Source: Clostridiales bacterium (lineage in GTDB: Bacteria; Bacillota; Clostridia; Oscillospirales; Oscillospiraceae). From it: 6,642 bases of DNA. The notes below the pieces were generated by a model that worked only from the letters and a program-made list of their open reading frames with translations, had not been told where the DNA came from and ran no database searches. The DNA is taken from positions 1 through 6,642 of the forward strand of contig DQIA01000025.1 of assembly GCA_003525905.1 (NCBI GenBank). The letters are read 5' to 3'. Position 1 is the first letter of the stretch. Each line of letters starts with the position of its first letter. Shown here piece by piece: positions 1 through 6,469 of the stretch. A program made the translations under genes and the position numbers.

Positions 1-89
1 CTACAGACGCAATTGGTTTTTACCGTTTTAACGGCAGCTTGTACGGATCGTTCGTGCAGCGCCGGGCCCGGCTGTCCGCTCCCCTACAA
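1..89 (-). repeat. Dispersed intergenic repeat, copy 1 (inverted relative to 6379-6469)
   Basis: Read on the minus strand, this stretch starts with a 30-base core (60-89) that matches 6379-6408 at 29 of 30 positions. The core contains the perfect 12-bp palindrome GCCGGGCCCGGC (61-72). Similarity then weakens but returns in a CCGTTAAAACGG module (23-34 on the plus strand, read in reverse) and in a closing TGTAG at 1-5. It lies downstream of the FAD oxidoreductase gene and may continue beyond the window edge. The GC palindrome could fold in RNA, but no T-run follows it, so it is not a convincing terminator. No coding sequence is apparent in 1-139. Confidence 0.8.
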
Positions 90-90
90 C

Positions 91-110
91 GCACGGCAGG
101 GCACGGCAGG
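91..110. repeat. Perfect 10-bp tandem duplication
   Basis: GCACGGCAGG occurs twice back to back between the dispersed repeat and the 3' end of the FAD gene. It is probably a slippage product and no function is evident. Confidence 0.85.
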
Positions 111-139
111 CGGCCTCGCAGAGCTTTCCGCCGATCTAT

Positions 140-1555
140 TCAGCGCAGCGGCTCCTCATAGCCCGCGAGCTTGCGGCCCATGAGCACGCCCATGGCGGAG
201 GCCATCATCAGGCCGCGCGTCCAGCCGGACGAATCGCCGAGGCAGTACAGGTGCGCCACGTTTGTCTTGAGGTCCGGGGTCATCTTGACCTTGTTGCTGT
301 AGAACTTCAGCTCCGGGGAGTACAGCAGCGTCTCATAGCTGGCAAAGCCCGGCACGACCTGATCCATGGCCTGAATGAAGCCGATGATGTTGATCATGGC
401 ACGGTAGGGCATACCGGCGGTGATGTCGCCCGCGACGGCGTCCGGCAGTGTCGGGCGGACGTTCGAAAACGCCAGCTCCTTCGGCCAGGTGCGCTTGCCG
501 TCGAGAATGTCGCCGAAGCGCTGCACGAGGATGTGGCCGTCGGCCAGCATGTTCGTCAGCTCGCCGACCTTCTGGGCGTAGGCGATGGGCTGGTTGAACG
601 GGTAGGTGAAGTTGTGCGAGCACAGGATGGACAGGTTCGTGTTGTCGGACTTCAGGTCCTTGTAGCTGTGGCCGTTTACGACGGCGAGGTTCTTGTCATA
701 GTTCTCCTGGCTGACAAAGCCGCCGGGATTCTGGCAGAATGTGCGGACCTTGTTCTTGAACGGCTGCGGATAGCCGACGAGCTTTGACTCGTAGAGGACG
801 CTGTTGACCTCCTCCATGACCTCGTTGCGGACCTCGACGCGCACGCCGATGTCCACGGTGCCCGGCTGGTGGGCGATGTCATACTTCGCGCACAGGGATT
901 CCAGCCATTCCGCGCCGCGGCGGCCTGCCGCAATGACGACGTCGTCGGCATAGATCGTCTCGCGCGTGCCGCCGCGCGTCGGCTCCACGATGACGCCCTT
1001 GCACAGCGGGCCATCGAGCACGAGATCGACGCAGCTGTGGCCGAAGAGCATGTCGACGCCCTTGGCACGCAGGTCGTTCTCCAGCGCGAGATAAAGCTCC
1101 TGCGCCTTTTCGGTGCCGAGGTGGCGGATGGGGCAGTCGACGAGCTTCAGGCCTGCGCGAATGGCGCGGCGGCGGATGATGCGGATCTTATCGGGGTCGG
1201 ACACGCCCTCCACATGGGGATCTGCGCCGAATTCGAGGTAGATCTGGTCCGTATAGTCAATGAGGGACTGGGCAAAGTCCGGGCCGACGAGGTTCGGGAA
1301 ATCGCCGCCGACCTCGTGGTTCAGCGAGAGCTTGCCGTCCGAGAACGCGCCTGCGCCGGAGAAGCCGGTCGTGATGTTGCAGGGCTGGCAGTTCACGCAC
1401 TTCTGCGTCTTGCTCTTCGGGCAGGAGCGCTTTTCCACGCTCTGGCCCTTTTCGACCATCAGAATCTTCTTGTGTGCGCCGCGGCGGAACAGCTCGACGG
1501 CCGTAAAGATGCCGGCAGGACCGGCACCAACAATGATCAGATCATACTTTTCCAT
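140..1555 (-). CDS. NAD(P)/FAD-dependent oxidoreductase, COG2509-like
   Basis: This 471-residue soluble flavoprotein has an N-terminal Rossmann FAD-binding motif, IIVGAGPAGI (residues 7-16), with an acidic residue after the second strand (VEKG, 34-37). A second nucleotide-contact region near the C-terminus reads LGDSSGWTRGLMMASAMG (439-456). Between them is a cysteine cluster, C45-x7-C53-x2-C56-x2-C59, followed by GFSGAGAFSDGKLS (64-77), a block typical of the uncharacterised FAD-dependent dehydrogenases grouped as COG2509. The cysteines could bind an Fe-S cluster or zinc, but this is inference. The substrate is unknown. The start is supported by AAAGGAG at 1561-1567, five bases upstream of the ATG. 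The gene lies 42 bases after murC with no promoter or terminator visible between them, so co-transcription is likely. It ends with TGA. No terminator is obvious downstream. The family call is firm; the function is open. Confidence 0.9.
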   Translation of the reverse strand: MEKYDLIIVGAGPAGIFTAVELFRRGAHKKILMVEKGQSVEKRSCPKSKTQKCVNCQPCNITTGFSGAGAFSDGKLSLNHEVGGDFPNLVGPDFAQSLIDYTDQIYLEFGADPHVEGVSDPDKIRIIRRRAIRAGLKLVDCPIRHLGTEKAQELYLALENDLRAKGVDMLFGHSCVDLVLDGPLCKGVIVEPTRGGTRETIYADDVVIAAGRRGAEWLESLCAKYDIAHQPGTVDIGVRVEVRNEVMEEVNSVLYESKLVGYPQPFKNKVRTFCQNPGGFVSQENYDKNLAVVNGHSYKDLKSDNTNLSILCSHNFTYPFNQPIAYAQKVGELTNMLADGHILVQRFGDILDGKRTWPKELAFSNVRPTLPDAVAGDITAGMPYRAMINIIGFIQAMDQVVPGFASYETLLYSPELKFYSNKVKMTPDLKTNVAHLYCLGDSSGWTRGLMMASAMGVLMGRKLAGYEEPLR

Positions 1556-1597
1556 AGAAACTCCTTTGTGCTGCGGTATTGTTGGTTTATTTGAATG

Positions 1598-2968
1598 TTA
1601 TTCTTCCTTCAGAAGGGCCTCTCCGGCCTTGTAGATGTCGCCTGCGCCGACGGTCAGGATCAGGTCGCCCTTCTGCGCAGCCCCGCGGAGATAGGCCGTG
1701 ACCTCAGGGAGCGTCTCAAAGTAGACGCTGCCGGGAATGCAGCGCGCCAGATCGCGGGAGGAGATGCCGATGGTGTTGCTCTCGCGGGCGGCGTAGATCT
1801 CGGCCAGAACGGCGACGTCCACGCGCTTGAGCTCGCGGACAAAATCGTCGAACAGGGCCTTCGTGCGCGTGTAGGTGTGCGGCTGGAACGCGAGGATCAC
1901 GCGCTGATAGCCCATGTGGGCCACGGCGTCGATGAGGGCGTGCAGCTCGCCGGGATGGTGGGCATAGTCGTCATAGACGTCCGCGCCGTGGTACGTCCCC
2001 TTGAACTCCATGCGGCGGCCCGCGCCGTGGAACGAGGCAAGGCCCGCGGCGACATCCGCGCCTTCCACGCCCATGACCCATGCGGCGCTTGCGGCGGCCA
2101 GCGCATTATAGACATTGTGGCGGCCGTAGACCTGCAGATCCACATGGCAGTAGCGCTTACCGAAGCAGATAATGTCAAACGAGCGCAGGTCCTCGGAAAG
2201 CCCCTCGGGGTGGATATCGTTGTGCGCATCGATGCCAAAGGAGAGGTAGTGCAGATCCGAGAGCGTCTGCACGGTATTTGCATCGTCGCCGTTGGCGATG
2301 ACATGGCCCGTACGCGGCACGAGGCCCGCAAATTTGCGGAACGAGCGCTTCACGGCGTCAAGGTCCTTGAAATAGTCCAGATGGTCGGCCTCAATGTTGT
2401 TCACGATGGCGACGGTGGGGTAGAAATTCAGGAACGAGTCGCAGTATTCGCAGCTCTCCATGATAATGGTGTCGCCGGAGCCGACGCGGTGGCCTGCGTG
2501 CAGCAGCGGGAGATAGCCGCCCATCATAACGGTCGGGTCGCGCTGCGCCTGCATGAAAATATGCGTCAGCATGCCGGTCGTGGTGGTCTTGCCGTGTGTG
2601 CCGGACACGCAGATGGCGTTTTTATATTCGCGCATGATCACGCCCCAGGCCTGCGCCCGCTCAAACACGGGGATGCCCTGCGCACGGGCCGCGGCGACCT
2701 CGGGATTGTCGTTGTGGGCGGCGGCCGTGCGGATAATGCAGTCCGCGCCCTGAATATTCTCGGCGCGGTGGCCGATGTGCACTTCGATGCCCTTGGCGAC
2801 CAGCTCGTCGGTGGAGACGGAGGCGTTCATGTCCGAACCGGTGACCGTGATGCCCATGCCGCGCAGCACCAGTCCGAGCGGACGCATGGAAACGCCGCCG
2901 ATGCCGATCAGATGGATGTGCTTGCCGGGGACAAGGTAGCTGTCCAGCCGTTTGAGATTGCTTGCCAT
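1598..2968 (-). CDS. murC: UDP-N-acetylmuramate--L-alanine ligase MurC
   Basis: MurC is the cytoplasmic, ATP-dependent ligase that adds L-alanine to UDP-N-acetylmuramate, the first amino-acid step of peptidoglycan stem-peptide synthesis. The protein is 456 residues, normal for the family. The N-terminal UDP-binding domain starts with HLIGIGGVSM (19-28). The central ATP-binding domain has the Mur P-loop SGTHGKTTTT (122-131), then the Firmicutes-like CEYCDSFLNF (173-182) and NIEADHLDYF (191-200). The C-terminal domain carries DDYAHHP (333-339), FQPHTYTRT (361-369) and EIYAARESNTIGISS. All catalytic blocks look intact. A start at 2968 is chosen because AGGAGG (2976-2981) lies seven bases upstream. 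The ATG at 2974 is too close to that site, and the in-frame GTG at 3010 has no comparable site. It has its own promoter and is followed by the FAD gene. Confidence 0.97.
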   Translation of the reverse strand: MASNLKRLDSYLVPGKHIHLIGIGGVSMRPLGLVLRGMGITVTGSDMNASVSTDELVAKGIEVHIGHRAENIQGADCIIRTAAAHNDNPEVAAARAQGIPVFERAQAWGVIMREYKNAICVSGTHGKTTTTGMLTHIFMQAQRDPTVMMGGYLPLLHAGHRVGSGDTIIMESCEYCDSFLNFYPTVAIVNNIEADHLDYFKDLDAVKRSFRKFAGLVPRTGHVIANGDDANTVQTLSDLHYLSFGIDAHNDIHPEGLSEDLRSFDIICFGKRYCHVDLQVYGRHNVYNALAAASAAWVMGVEGADVAAGLASFHGAGRRMEFKGTYHGADVYDDYAHHPGELHALIDAVAHMGYQRVILAFQPHTYTRTKALFDDFVRELKRVDVAVLAEIYAARESNTIGISSRDLARCIPGSVYFETLPEVTAYLRGAAQKGDLILTVGAGDIYKAGEALLKEE

Positions 2969-2975
2969 ATTCATT

Positions 2976-2981
2976 CCTCCT
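2976..2981 (-). promoter_or_regulatory. Ribosome binding site fixing the murC start
   Basis: A perfect AGGAGG on the minus strand is spaced seven bases from the ATG at 2968. It is one to two bases from the alternative ATG at 2974, so it selects the shorter MASNLKRL start. Confidence 0.85.
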
Positions 2982-3052
2982 GCTTCGGAAAGCCGCACAG
3001 TTGACCGCACGCCGGAAAAACTCTGGGTCAGCGGCCAAAACTCTCCTTCTAT

Positions 3053-3081
3053 ATTATAATAGAAAACCCCGGATTTTACAA
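3053..3081 (-). promoter_or_regulatory. SigA-type promoter for murC and the downstream FAD gene
   Basis: Read on the minus strand, TTGTAA (3076-3081) is followed after 17 bases by a perfect TATAAT (3053-3058). The -35 box overlaps the stop codon of the pseudouridine synthase gene, leaving a leader of about 75-80 bases before murC. An AGAAGGAGAG sequence (3041-3050) lies at about the predicted transcription start and is not followed by a credible gene. Confidence 0.75.
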
Positions 3082-3714
3082 GGGTTCTGCAGGGAAAACC
3101 GGAAGTTCCCGCAGCTCATCCGGCAGCAGCTCCTCCGGCAGGCGGAACGTGAGGCTGCGCCCGTCCGGGTGCGGCACGCGCAGCCGCCAGGCATAGAGGG
3201 CAATGCCGCCCGGCGCGGCCTGCGCGCCGTATTTCCGGTCGCCGCAGACAGGGCAGCCGCGTGAGCCGAGCTGAACGCGGATCTGGTGCGTCCGGCCCGT
3301 GAGCAGCTGCAGGTGCAATGCGGCGCGGCCGTCCGGCAGCAGGCGCAGCGGCGTGCAGATCAGGCGTGCCTCGCGTACCCCGGCCCGCGTGCGCCGCACG
3401 ACGTAGGTTTTGTTGCGCGCGCGGTCGTGGAACAGCAGGTCATAAAGCTCCTCCGGCTCTTTGCACGGCGCGCCCTCGGCCAGCGCGAGATATTCCTTGC
3501 CGGCCGTGAGGTGCGCCGAGAGAAAGGCCGCCGCCTCGCGGGTCTTGGCAAAGACCATCACGCCGGGCACGTCGCGGTCGAGCCGGTGCACCGGGAAGAC
3601 CGCGCGCGGCGCAAGCAGCGAGGCCATGCTCTCCTGCCCGGAGCTGTCCGCGGCGGAAAGCACGCCGCGCGGCTTGCAGCACACGACGAGCTGCGCATCT
3701 TCATAGAGGATCAT
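3076..3714 (-). CDS. RluA-family RNA pseudouridine synthase
   Basis: This enzyme isomerises uridine to pseudouridine in rRNA or tRNA; the exact target cannot be read from sequence. The 212-residue protein has the family core in order: an N-terminal substrate strand with CCKPRGVLS (12-20), the catalytic motif HRLDRD (43-48) with Asp46 as predicted nucleophile, GKEYLAL (72-78), GRTHQIRVQ (140-148) and GDRKYGA (158-164). It is shorter than RluC/RluD and has no room for an N-terminal S4 domain, so it is a compact catalytic-domain-only member. After the HRLDRD motif the usual T/S-G is V-P-G, a mild variation. The start is supported by GGGAGGG (3722-3728), seven bases upstream of the ATG. It is transcribed divergently from the glycerate kinase. 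No terminator separates it from murC, so read-through into murC is possible. Confidence 0.92.
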   Translation of the reverse strand: MILYEDAQLVVCCKPRGVLSAADSSGQESMASLLAPRAVFPVHRLDRDVPGVMVFAKTREAAAFLSAHLTAGKEYLALAEGAPCKEPEELYDLLFHDRARNKTYVVRRTRAGVREARLICTPLRLLPDGRAALHLQLLTGRTHQIRVQLGSRGCPVCGDRKYGAQAAPGGIALYAWRLRVPHPDGRSLTFRLPEELLPDELRELPVFPAEPL

Positions 3715-3747
3715 GTCCCGTCCCTCCCGCGTCTCAAAATACGCTCC

Positions 3748-3776
3748 ATTTTACTCCGAAGTGTTCGAAATTGCAA
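3748..3776 (-). promoter_or_regulatory. SigA-type promoter for the pseudouridine synthase
   Basis: On the minus strand, TTGCAA (3771-3776) and TAAAAT (3748-3753) are separated by 17 bases. The predicted start is near 3741, giving a leader of about 27 bases that contains the GGGAGGG ribosome binding site. Confidence 0.7.
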
Positions 3777-3788
3777 GTCCTGTTTTTG

Positions 3789-3950
3789 GGGAAGCTCTGC
3801 CTCAATCATCTGCGGCGTATGACGGAGCTTTTCCGCCGATCCATCGGTTCGAAAAGCTTGACGTACACAAAGTACGCCTGCACTTTCCAAACCTCGACTC
3901 GACGAAAAATCTCTCGCCATCCGCTCTTGCTGATTGAATCAGAGCTTCCC
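3789..3950. mobile_element. 162-bp MITE-like inverted-repeat element
   Basis: The ends are inverted repeats of 20 bases, 3789-3808 and 3931-3950, which pair at 18 of 20 positions; both outer ends read GGGAAGCTCTG inward. Inside is a second strong hairpin (3826-3858). No transposase or plausible gene is present. No clear target-site duplication longer than two bases is visible, so mobilisation is inferred from architecture only. It could instead be a structured non-coding RNA or a bidirectional attenuator. It sits 12 bases from the -35 box of the pseudouridine synthase promoter and seven bases from the -35 box of the kinase promoter, without disrupting either. Confidence 0.6.
3826..3858. repeat. 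Internal hairpin of the MITE-like element
   Basis: AGCTTTTC (3826-3833) pairs with GAAAAGCT (3851-3858). Inside, CCGA (3836-3839) pairs with TCGG (3844-3847) around a four-base loop. It would fold on either strand. No T-run follows, so it is not called a terminator. Confidence 0.75.
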
Positions 3951-3957
3951 TTAGCTC

Positions 3958-3987
3958 TTGACAATCCTATTCTGTGTTCGCTATACT
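3958..3987 (+). promoter_or_regulatory. Strong SigA-type promoter for the glycerate kinase gene
   Basis: A consensus TTGACA (3958-3963) is followed after 18 bases by TATACT (3982-3987). The predicted start is near 3994, leaving a short leader of about 17 bases. This is one of the best-looking promoters in the window, although the gene it drives carries a nonsense codon. Confidence 0.82.
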
Positions 3988-3997
3988 GGGAGAAAAA

Positions 3998-4006
3998 GAG
4001 GGTGAT
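3998..4006 (+). promoter_or_regulatory. Ribosome binding site fixing the glycerate kinase start
   Basis: GAGGGTGAT resembles the extended complement of the 16S 3' end (GGAGGTGAT). It is well spaced for the ATG at 4011, too close for the out-of-frame ATG at 4007 and too far for the in-frame ATG at 4020. Confidence 0.7.
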
Positions 4007-4010
4007 ATGC

Positions 4011-5252
4011 ATGCAGACGATGCGCGAGGATGCGGAGACGATCCTGCGCGAGGCCGTTGCGGCCGCGCAGCCGGGCCGGCTTGTGCGGGAGGCGCTGGCA
4101 GCGGAGCGGCTGACGGGCAGGATCGTGCTCCTTGCGGCGGGAAAGGCGGCGTGGGCCATGGCACAGGCCGCCTGTGCCTGTGTGCCCGTCCGGCGGGGCA
4201 TTGTCATTACCAAGGACGGCCATCTCGGCGGGGCACTCCCGCCGCTTGAGCTGGCGGAGGCCGGGCACCCCGTGCCGGATGCGCGGGCCTTTGCTGCGGC
4301 GCGCCGCGCGCTGGCGCTCACGCAGGGGCTGACGGCGGAGGACACGGTCCTTGTGCTGCTGTCCGGCGGAGCCAGCGCCCTGTTCGAGCTGCCGCTCGTG
4401 CCGGAGGCGCGCCTGCGGGAGATCACGCAGCGGCTCCTGCGCAGCGGGGCGGATATCGCGGCGATGAACGCCGTGCGCAAGCGCCTCTCCGCCGTGAAGG
4501 GCGGCCGCTTTGCGCAGCACTGCGCCCCGGCGCGCGTTGTATCCATCCTGCTGTCGGACGTGCTGGGCGACCGGCCGGACGTCATCGGCTCCGGTCCCGC
4601 CGTGCCGGATCCCTCGACGAGCGGAGAGGCGCTGGAGGCCGCCGCGCAGGCGGGCCTGCTGCCGGATGCCGCGCTGGAGGCCCTGCTCCGGCAGGAGACG
4701 CCCAAGCTTCTGGAAAACGCCCGCTGGCATGTGGTCGGCGGCGTGCGGCTGCTGTGCGCCGCGGCAGAAGAGACGTGCCGCAGGCTCGGCTATGCGCCGT
4801 TCGTGCTGACGGACCGCCTGAGCTGCTAGGCGCGGGAGGCCGGGCGCTTCCTTTCGGCGGCCGCGCAGTATCATGTGGGCCGCGGGAAGGCGCTTGCCCT
4901 GCTGGCGGGCGGCGAGACCGTCGTCCATGTGACGGGCAGCGGTCTCGGCGGGCGAAACCAGGAGCTGGCGCTCGCGGCCGCGCCGGGGCTGGAGGGACTT
5001 TCGGACGCCGCCGTGTTCAGCTTCGGCAGCGACGGCACGGACGGGCCGACGGATGCCGCGGGCGGCTATGCCGACGGCCGGACGGCGGCCATTCTGCGCG
5101 CTCTCGGCCGCACGGCGGAGGCGTGGCTGGATGATAACGACGCCTGGCATGCGCTGGCGCAGACCGGCGGCCTGCTGCGTACCGGCCCGACGGGCACGAA
5201 CGTCAACGACCTTTCTGTGCTGCTGATCGGAAAACCGAGGTTGACTTTTTGA
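4011..5252 (+). pseudogene. Glycerate 2-kinase (MOFRL/GckA family), interrupted by an in-frame TAG
   Basis: The intact family member phosphorylates D-glycerate with ATP, usually to 2-phosphoglycerate, feeding glycolysis. The frame spans 413 codons, normal length, with the family blocks in order: GKAAWAMA (44-51, Lys45 likely catalytic), HPVPD (86-90), LSGGASAL (117-124), MNAVRKRLSAVKGG (152-165), SDVLGD (182-187). After the break come GGE (300-302), GGRNQE (313-318), [12 protein letters not shown] (340-351) and [10 protein letters not shown] (392-401). Codon 273 (4827-4829) is TAG. Relatives typically read CEAREAG where this has C-stop-AREAG, so Glu GAG to TAG, one base change, is the likely event. 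Translation ending there gives 272 residues lacking the C-terminal MOFRL part and Arg315, the likely equivalent of the catalytic arginine in the Thermotoga enzyme. No frameshift or other stop is present and codon bias is unchanged, so this is recent inactivation, amber suppression or a sequence error. No good restart site follows the stop. Confidence 0.88.
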
Positions 5253-5268
5253 TAAAATTTAGTAAGAT
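5241..5268 (+). promoter_or_regulatory. Probable promoter for the YitT-family gene
   Basis: TTGACT (5241-5246) is followed after 16 bases by TAAGAT (5263-5268) in an AT-rich patch unlike the surrounding GC-rich sequence. It overlaps the last codons of the kinase frame, giving the YitT gene its own transcript regardless of the kinase nonsense codon. No terminator precedes it. Confidence 0.6.
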
Positions 5269-5312
5269 ATAGGTGTTCTTGCTTGTGAAATTAACCCCGG
5301 GAGGCTTTTCCA

Positions 5313-6182
5313 ATGAAAAAATGGCATACTGTGCAGGATTATCTGGTCATCGTGTTCTGCGCCTGTCTGCTTGCCCTGAGCTACCACCTCTTCGTGTTCC
5401 CCAACGAGTTCGCGCCGTCCGGCCTGCCGGGCATCGCGACCATCATCCAGCATGTGTTCCATTTTAAGGTCGGCTATATGACGATCCTCATCAACGTCCC
5501 GCTCGTCCTGCTGACGTATTATATCGTAGACCACCGCTATGCCGTGTTGTCCGCGACGTTTGCAGTCGTGTTTTCCGTCGTGCTGCTGGCGCTGGATTAT
5601 GTCAACCTCGCGCCGTTTGAGTACCATACGACTACCGGCACGAGCACGATCCTTGCGCCCATCGCGGGCGGCGTCATCAGCGGCTTCTGCTATGGCATGG
5701 TCATGCGCCGCGACTCCAGCACCGGCGGCACGGACCTGCTGGCGGCGCTCGTCCACCATGTCCGCCCGGAGATGCATATCATCTGGATCGTGTTTGCCAT
5801 CAACGCCATCGTCGCGGCCCTGTCCTACTTCGTCTATGATTTCAAGATCGAGCCGGTCATTCTCTGCCTGATCTACTGCTTCCTGTCCAGCCACGTCGGC
5901 GATACGATGATCAAGGGCTTCAAGGAGGCCGTGAAATTCGAGATCGTCACGGATAAGCCGGAGGAGCTTTCCGCCGAGCTGCTCAAGCATATGAAGCACG
6001 GTGTCACGGAGATCCCGGCCGTCGGCGGCTTCACGCATTCGAACAAGACGCTGCTCATCTGCGTCGTGAACCGCCACCAGATCGTGGCGTTCCAGCGCAT
6101 CATCCAGCAGTTCCCCGGCTCGTTTGCCTACCTCAGCTCCGTGAAGGAGACCATGGGCAACTTCGCCCACATCAAGCGCTGA
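5313..6182 (+). CDS. YitT-family membrane protein (DUF161 plus DUF2179 domains)
   Basis: This 289-residue inner-membrane protein has the standard family layout. The N-terminal part has about six hydrophobic segments, near residues 10-29, 55-72, 76-97, 112-131, 155-174 and 180-194. The family signature SSTGGTDLLAALV (135-147) lies in the loop after the fourth segment. A soluble C-terminal domain (about 205-287, DUF2179) contains FEIVTDKPEELS (209-220), HGVTEIPAVGGFTHSNKTLL (229-248) and CVVNRHQI (250-257). A transport or small-ligand-sensing role has been suggested for such proteins but their function is not established. The start is supported by GGGAGG (5299-5304), eight bases upstream of the ATG. 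It lies 60 bases after the kinase frame, has its own probable promoter and ends at a strong terminator. Nothing is missing compared with the family. Confidence 0.92.
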   Translation: MKKWHTVQDYLVIVFCACLLALSYHLFVFPNEFAPSGLPGIATIIQHVFHFKVGYMTILINVPLVLLTYYIVDHRYAVLSATFAVVFSVVLLALDYVNLAPFEYHTTTGTSTILAPIAGGVISGFCYGMVMRRDSSTGGTDLLAALVHHVRPEMHIIWIVFAINAIVAALSYFVYDFKIEPVILCLIYCFLSSHVGDTMIKGFKEAVKFEIVTDKPEELSAELLKHMKHGVTEIPAVGGFTHSNKTLLICVVNRHQIVAFQRIIQQFPGSFAYLSSVKETMGNFAHIKR

Positions 6183-6197
6183 AGCGGAAAAGAATCT

Positions 6198-6226
6198 GCG
6201 CGCCCCGGCCCCGGGGCACGCTTTTT
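6198..6226 (+). terminator. Intrinsic terminator after the YitT-family gene
   Basis: GCGCGCCCC (6198-6206) pairs with GGGGCACGC (6213-6221) with one mismatch around a six-base loop, followed directly by five T residues (6222-6226). It lies 15 bases after the stop codon. Confidence 0.88.
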
Positions 6227-6249
6227 GCGTGACTGCCAGCTATGTGCTG

Positions 6250-6285
6250 CCGATTCGTACAGACTACCGTTAAAACGGCGATAGC
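6250..6285 (+). repeat. CCGTTAAAACGG repeat module
   Basis: The palindrome-like 12-mer CCGTTAAAACGG (6267-6278), preceded by GATTCGTACAGACTA, recurs exactly on the opposite strand at 23-34, where GATCCGTACAAGCTG precedes it. A decayed form (ATCGTTAAAATGG) lies at 6433-6445. It is a sub-module of the same repeat family found separated from the GCCGGGCCCGGC core. Confidence 0.65.
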
Positions 6286-6295
6286 CTCCGATTTG

Positions 6296-6330
6296 TCATT
6301 GCGAGGGCGCTTTGCGCCCGTGGCAATCTC
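6296..6330 (+). repeat. CATTGCGAGG...GTGGCAATCTC imperfect palindrome
   Basis: ATTGC (6298-6302) pairs with GCAAT (6323-6327), and GGGCGC (6305-6310) pairs with GCGCCC (6314-6319) around a TTT loop, with a small internal loop. Similar CATTGCGAGG...GCAATCTC palindromes are widely scattered in bacterial intergenic DNA. An inverted relative begins at 6617. Confidence 0.75.
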
Positions 6331-6378
6331 GGGAAGGCACTGTCGATTTATACCGACTGCCGGGCAAACGCACGCGCC

Positions 6379-6469
6379 TTGTAGGGGAGGGGACAGCCGG
6401 GCCCGGCGGTACGCTGCCGAGCCGAACAGGCTATCGTTAAAATGGCAAACGCCAAAGTATGGGGTGTAG
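6379..6469 (+). repeat. Dispersed intergenic repeat, copy 2
   Basis: The core 6379-6408 matches the reverse complement of 60-89 at 29 of 30 positions and contains GCCGGGCCCGGC (6396-6407). The tail ends in TGTAG (6465-6469), as does copy 1, giving 91 bases here against 89 at the left edge. The 3' half is more diverged than the core. Confidence 0.8.

Noticed and set aside
1595..3004. Long plus-strand open frame opposite murC (469 codons)
   Set aside because: It mirrors murC almost end to end. MurC has all its catalytic motifs, while the opposite frame shows no recognisable domain; such frames arise from strongly GC-biased third positions.
2969..3038. Leader peptide or extended N-terminus upstream of murC
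   Set aside because: A TTG at 3038 follows an AAGGAG sequence, but that sequence is at the predicted transcription start with poor spacing, and the frame runs into murC out of phase. The in-frame GTG at 3010 lacks a ribosome binding site comparable to that at 2976-2981.
3063..3077. Possible terminator between the pseudouridine synthase gene and murC
   Set aside because: The AAAATCC/GGGGTTTT symmetry gives only a weak stem with a minimal loop, and it overlaps the murC promoter spacer.
3711..3920. Possible small minus-strand protein across the MITE-like element
   Set aside because: It covers one inverted-repeat arm, the hairpin and the promoter of the pseudouridine synthase, with no good start site.
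3981..5150. Minus-strand open frame of 389 codons opposite the glycerate kinase
   Set aside because: Arg/Ala-rich translation with no motif. Its openness comes from the GC-rich codon use of the kinase, not from coding.
5259..6170. Minus-strand open frame of 303 codons opposite the YitT gene
   Set aside because: Highly charged, low-complexity translation without a ribosome binding site or known domain; it is an antisense shadow of a clear membrane protein gene.
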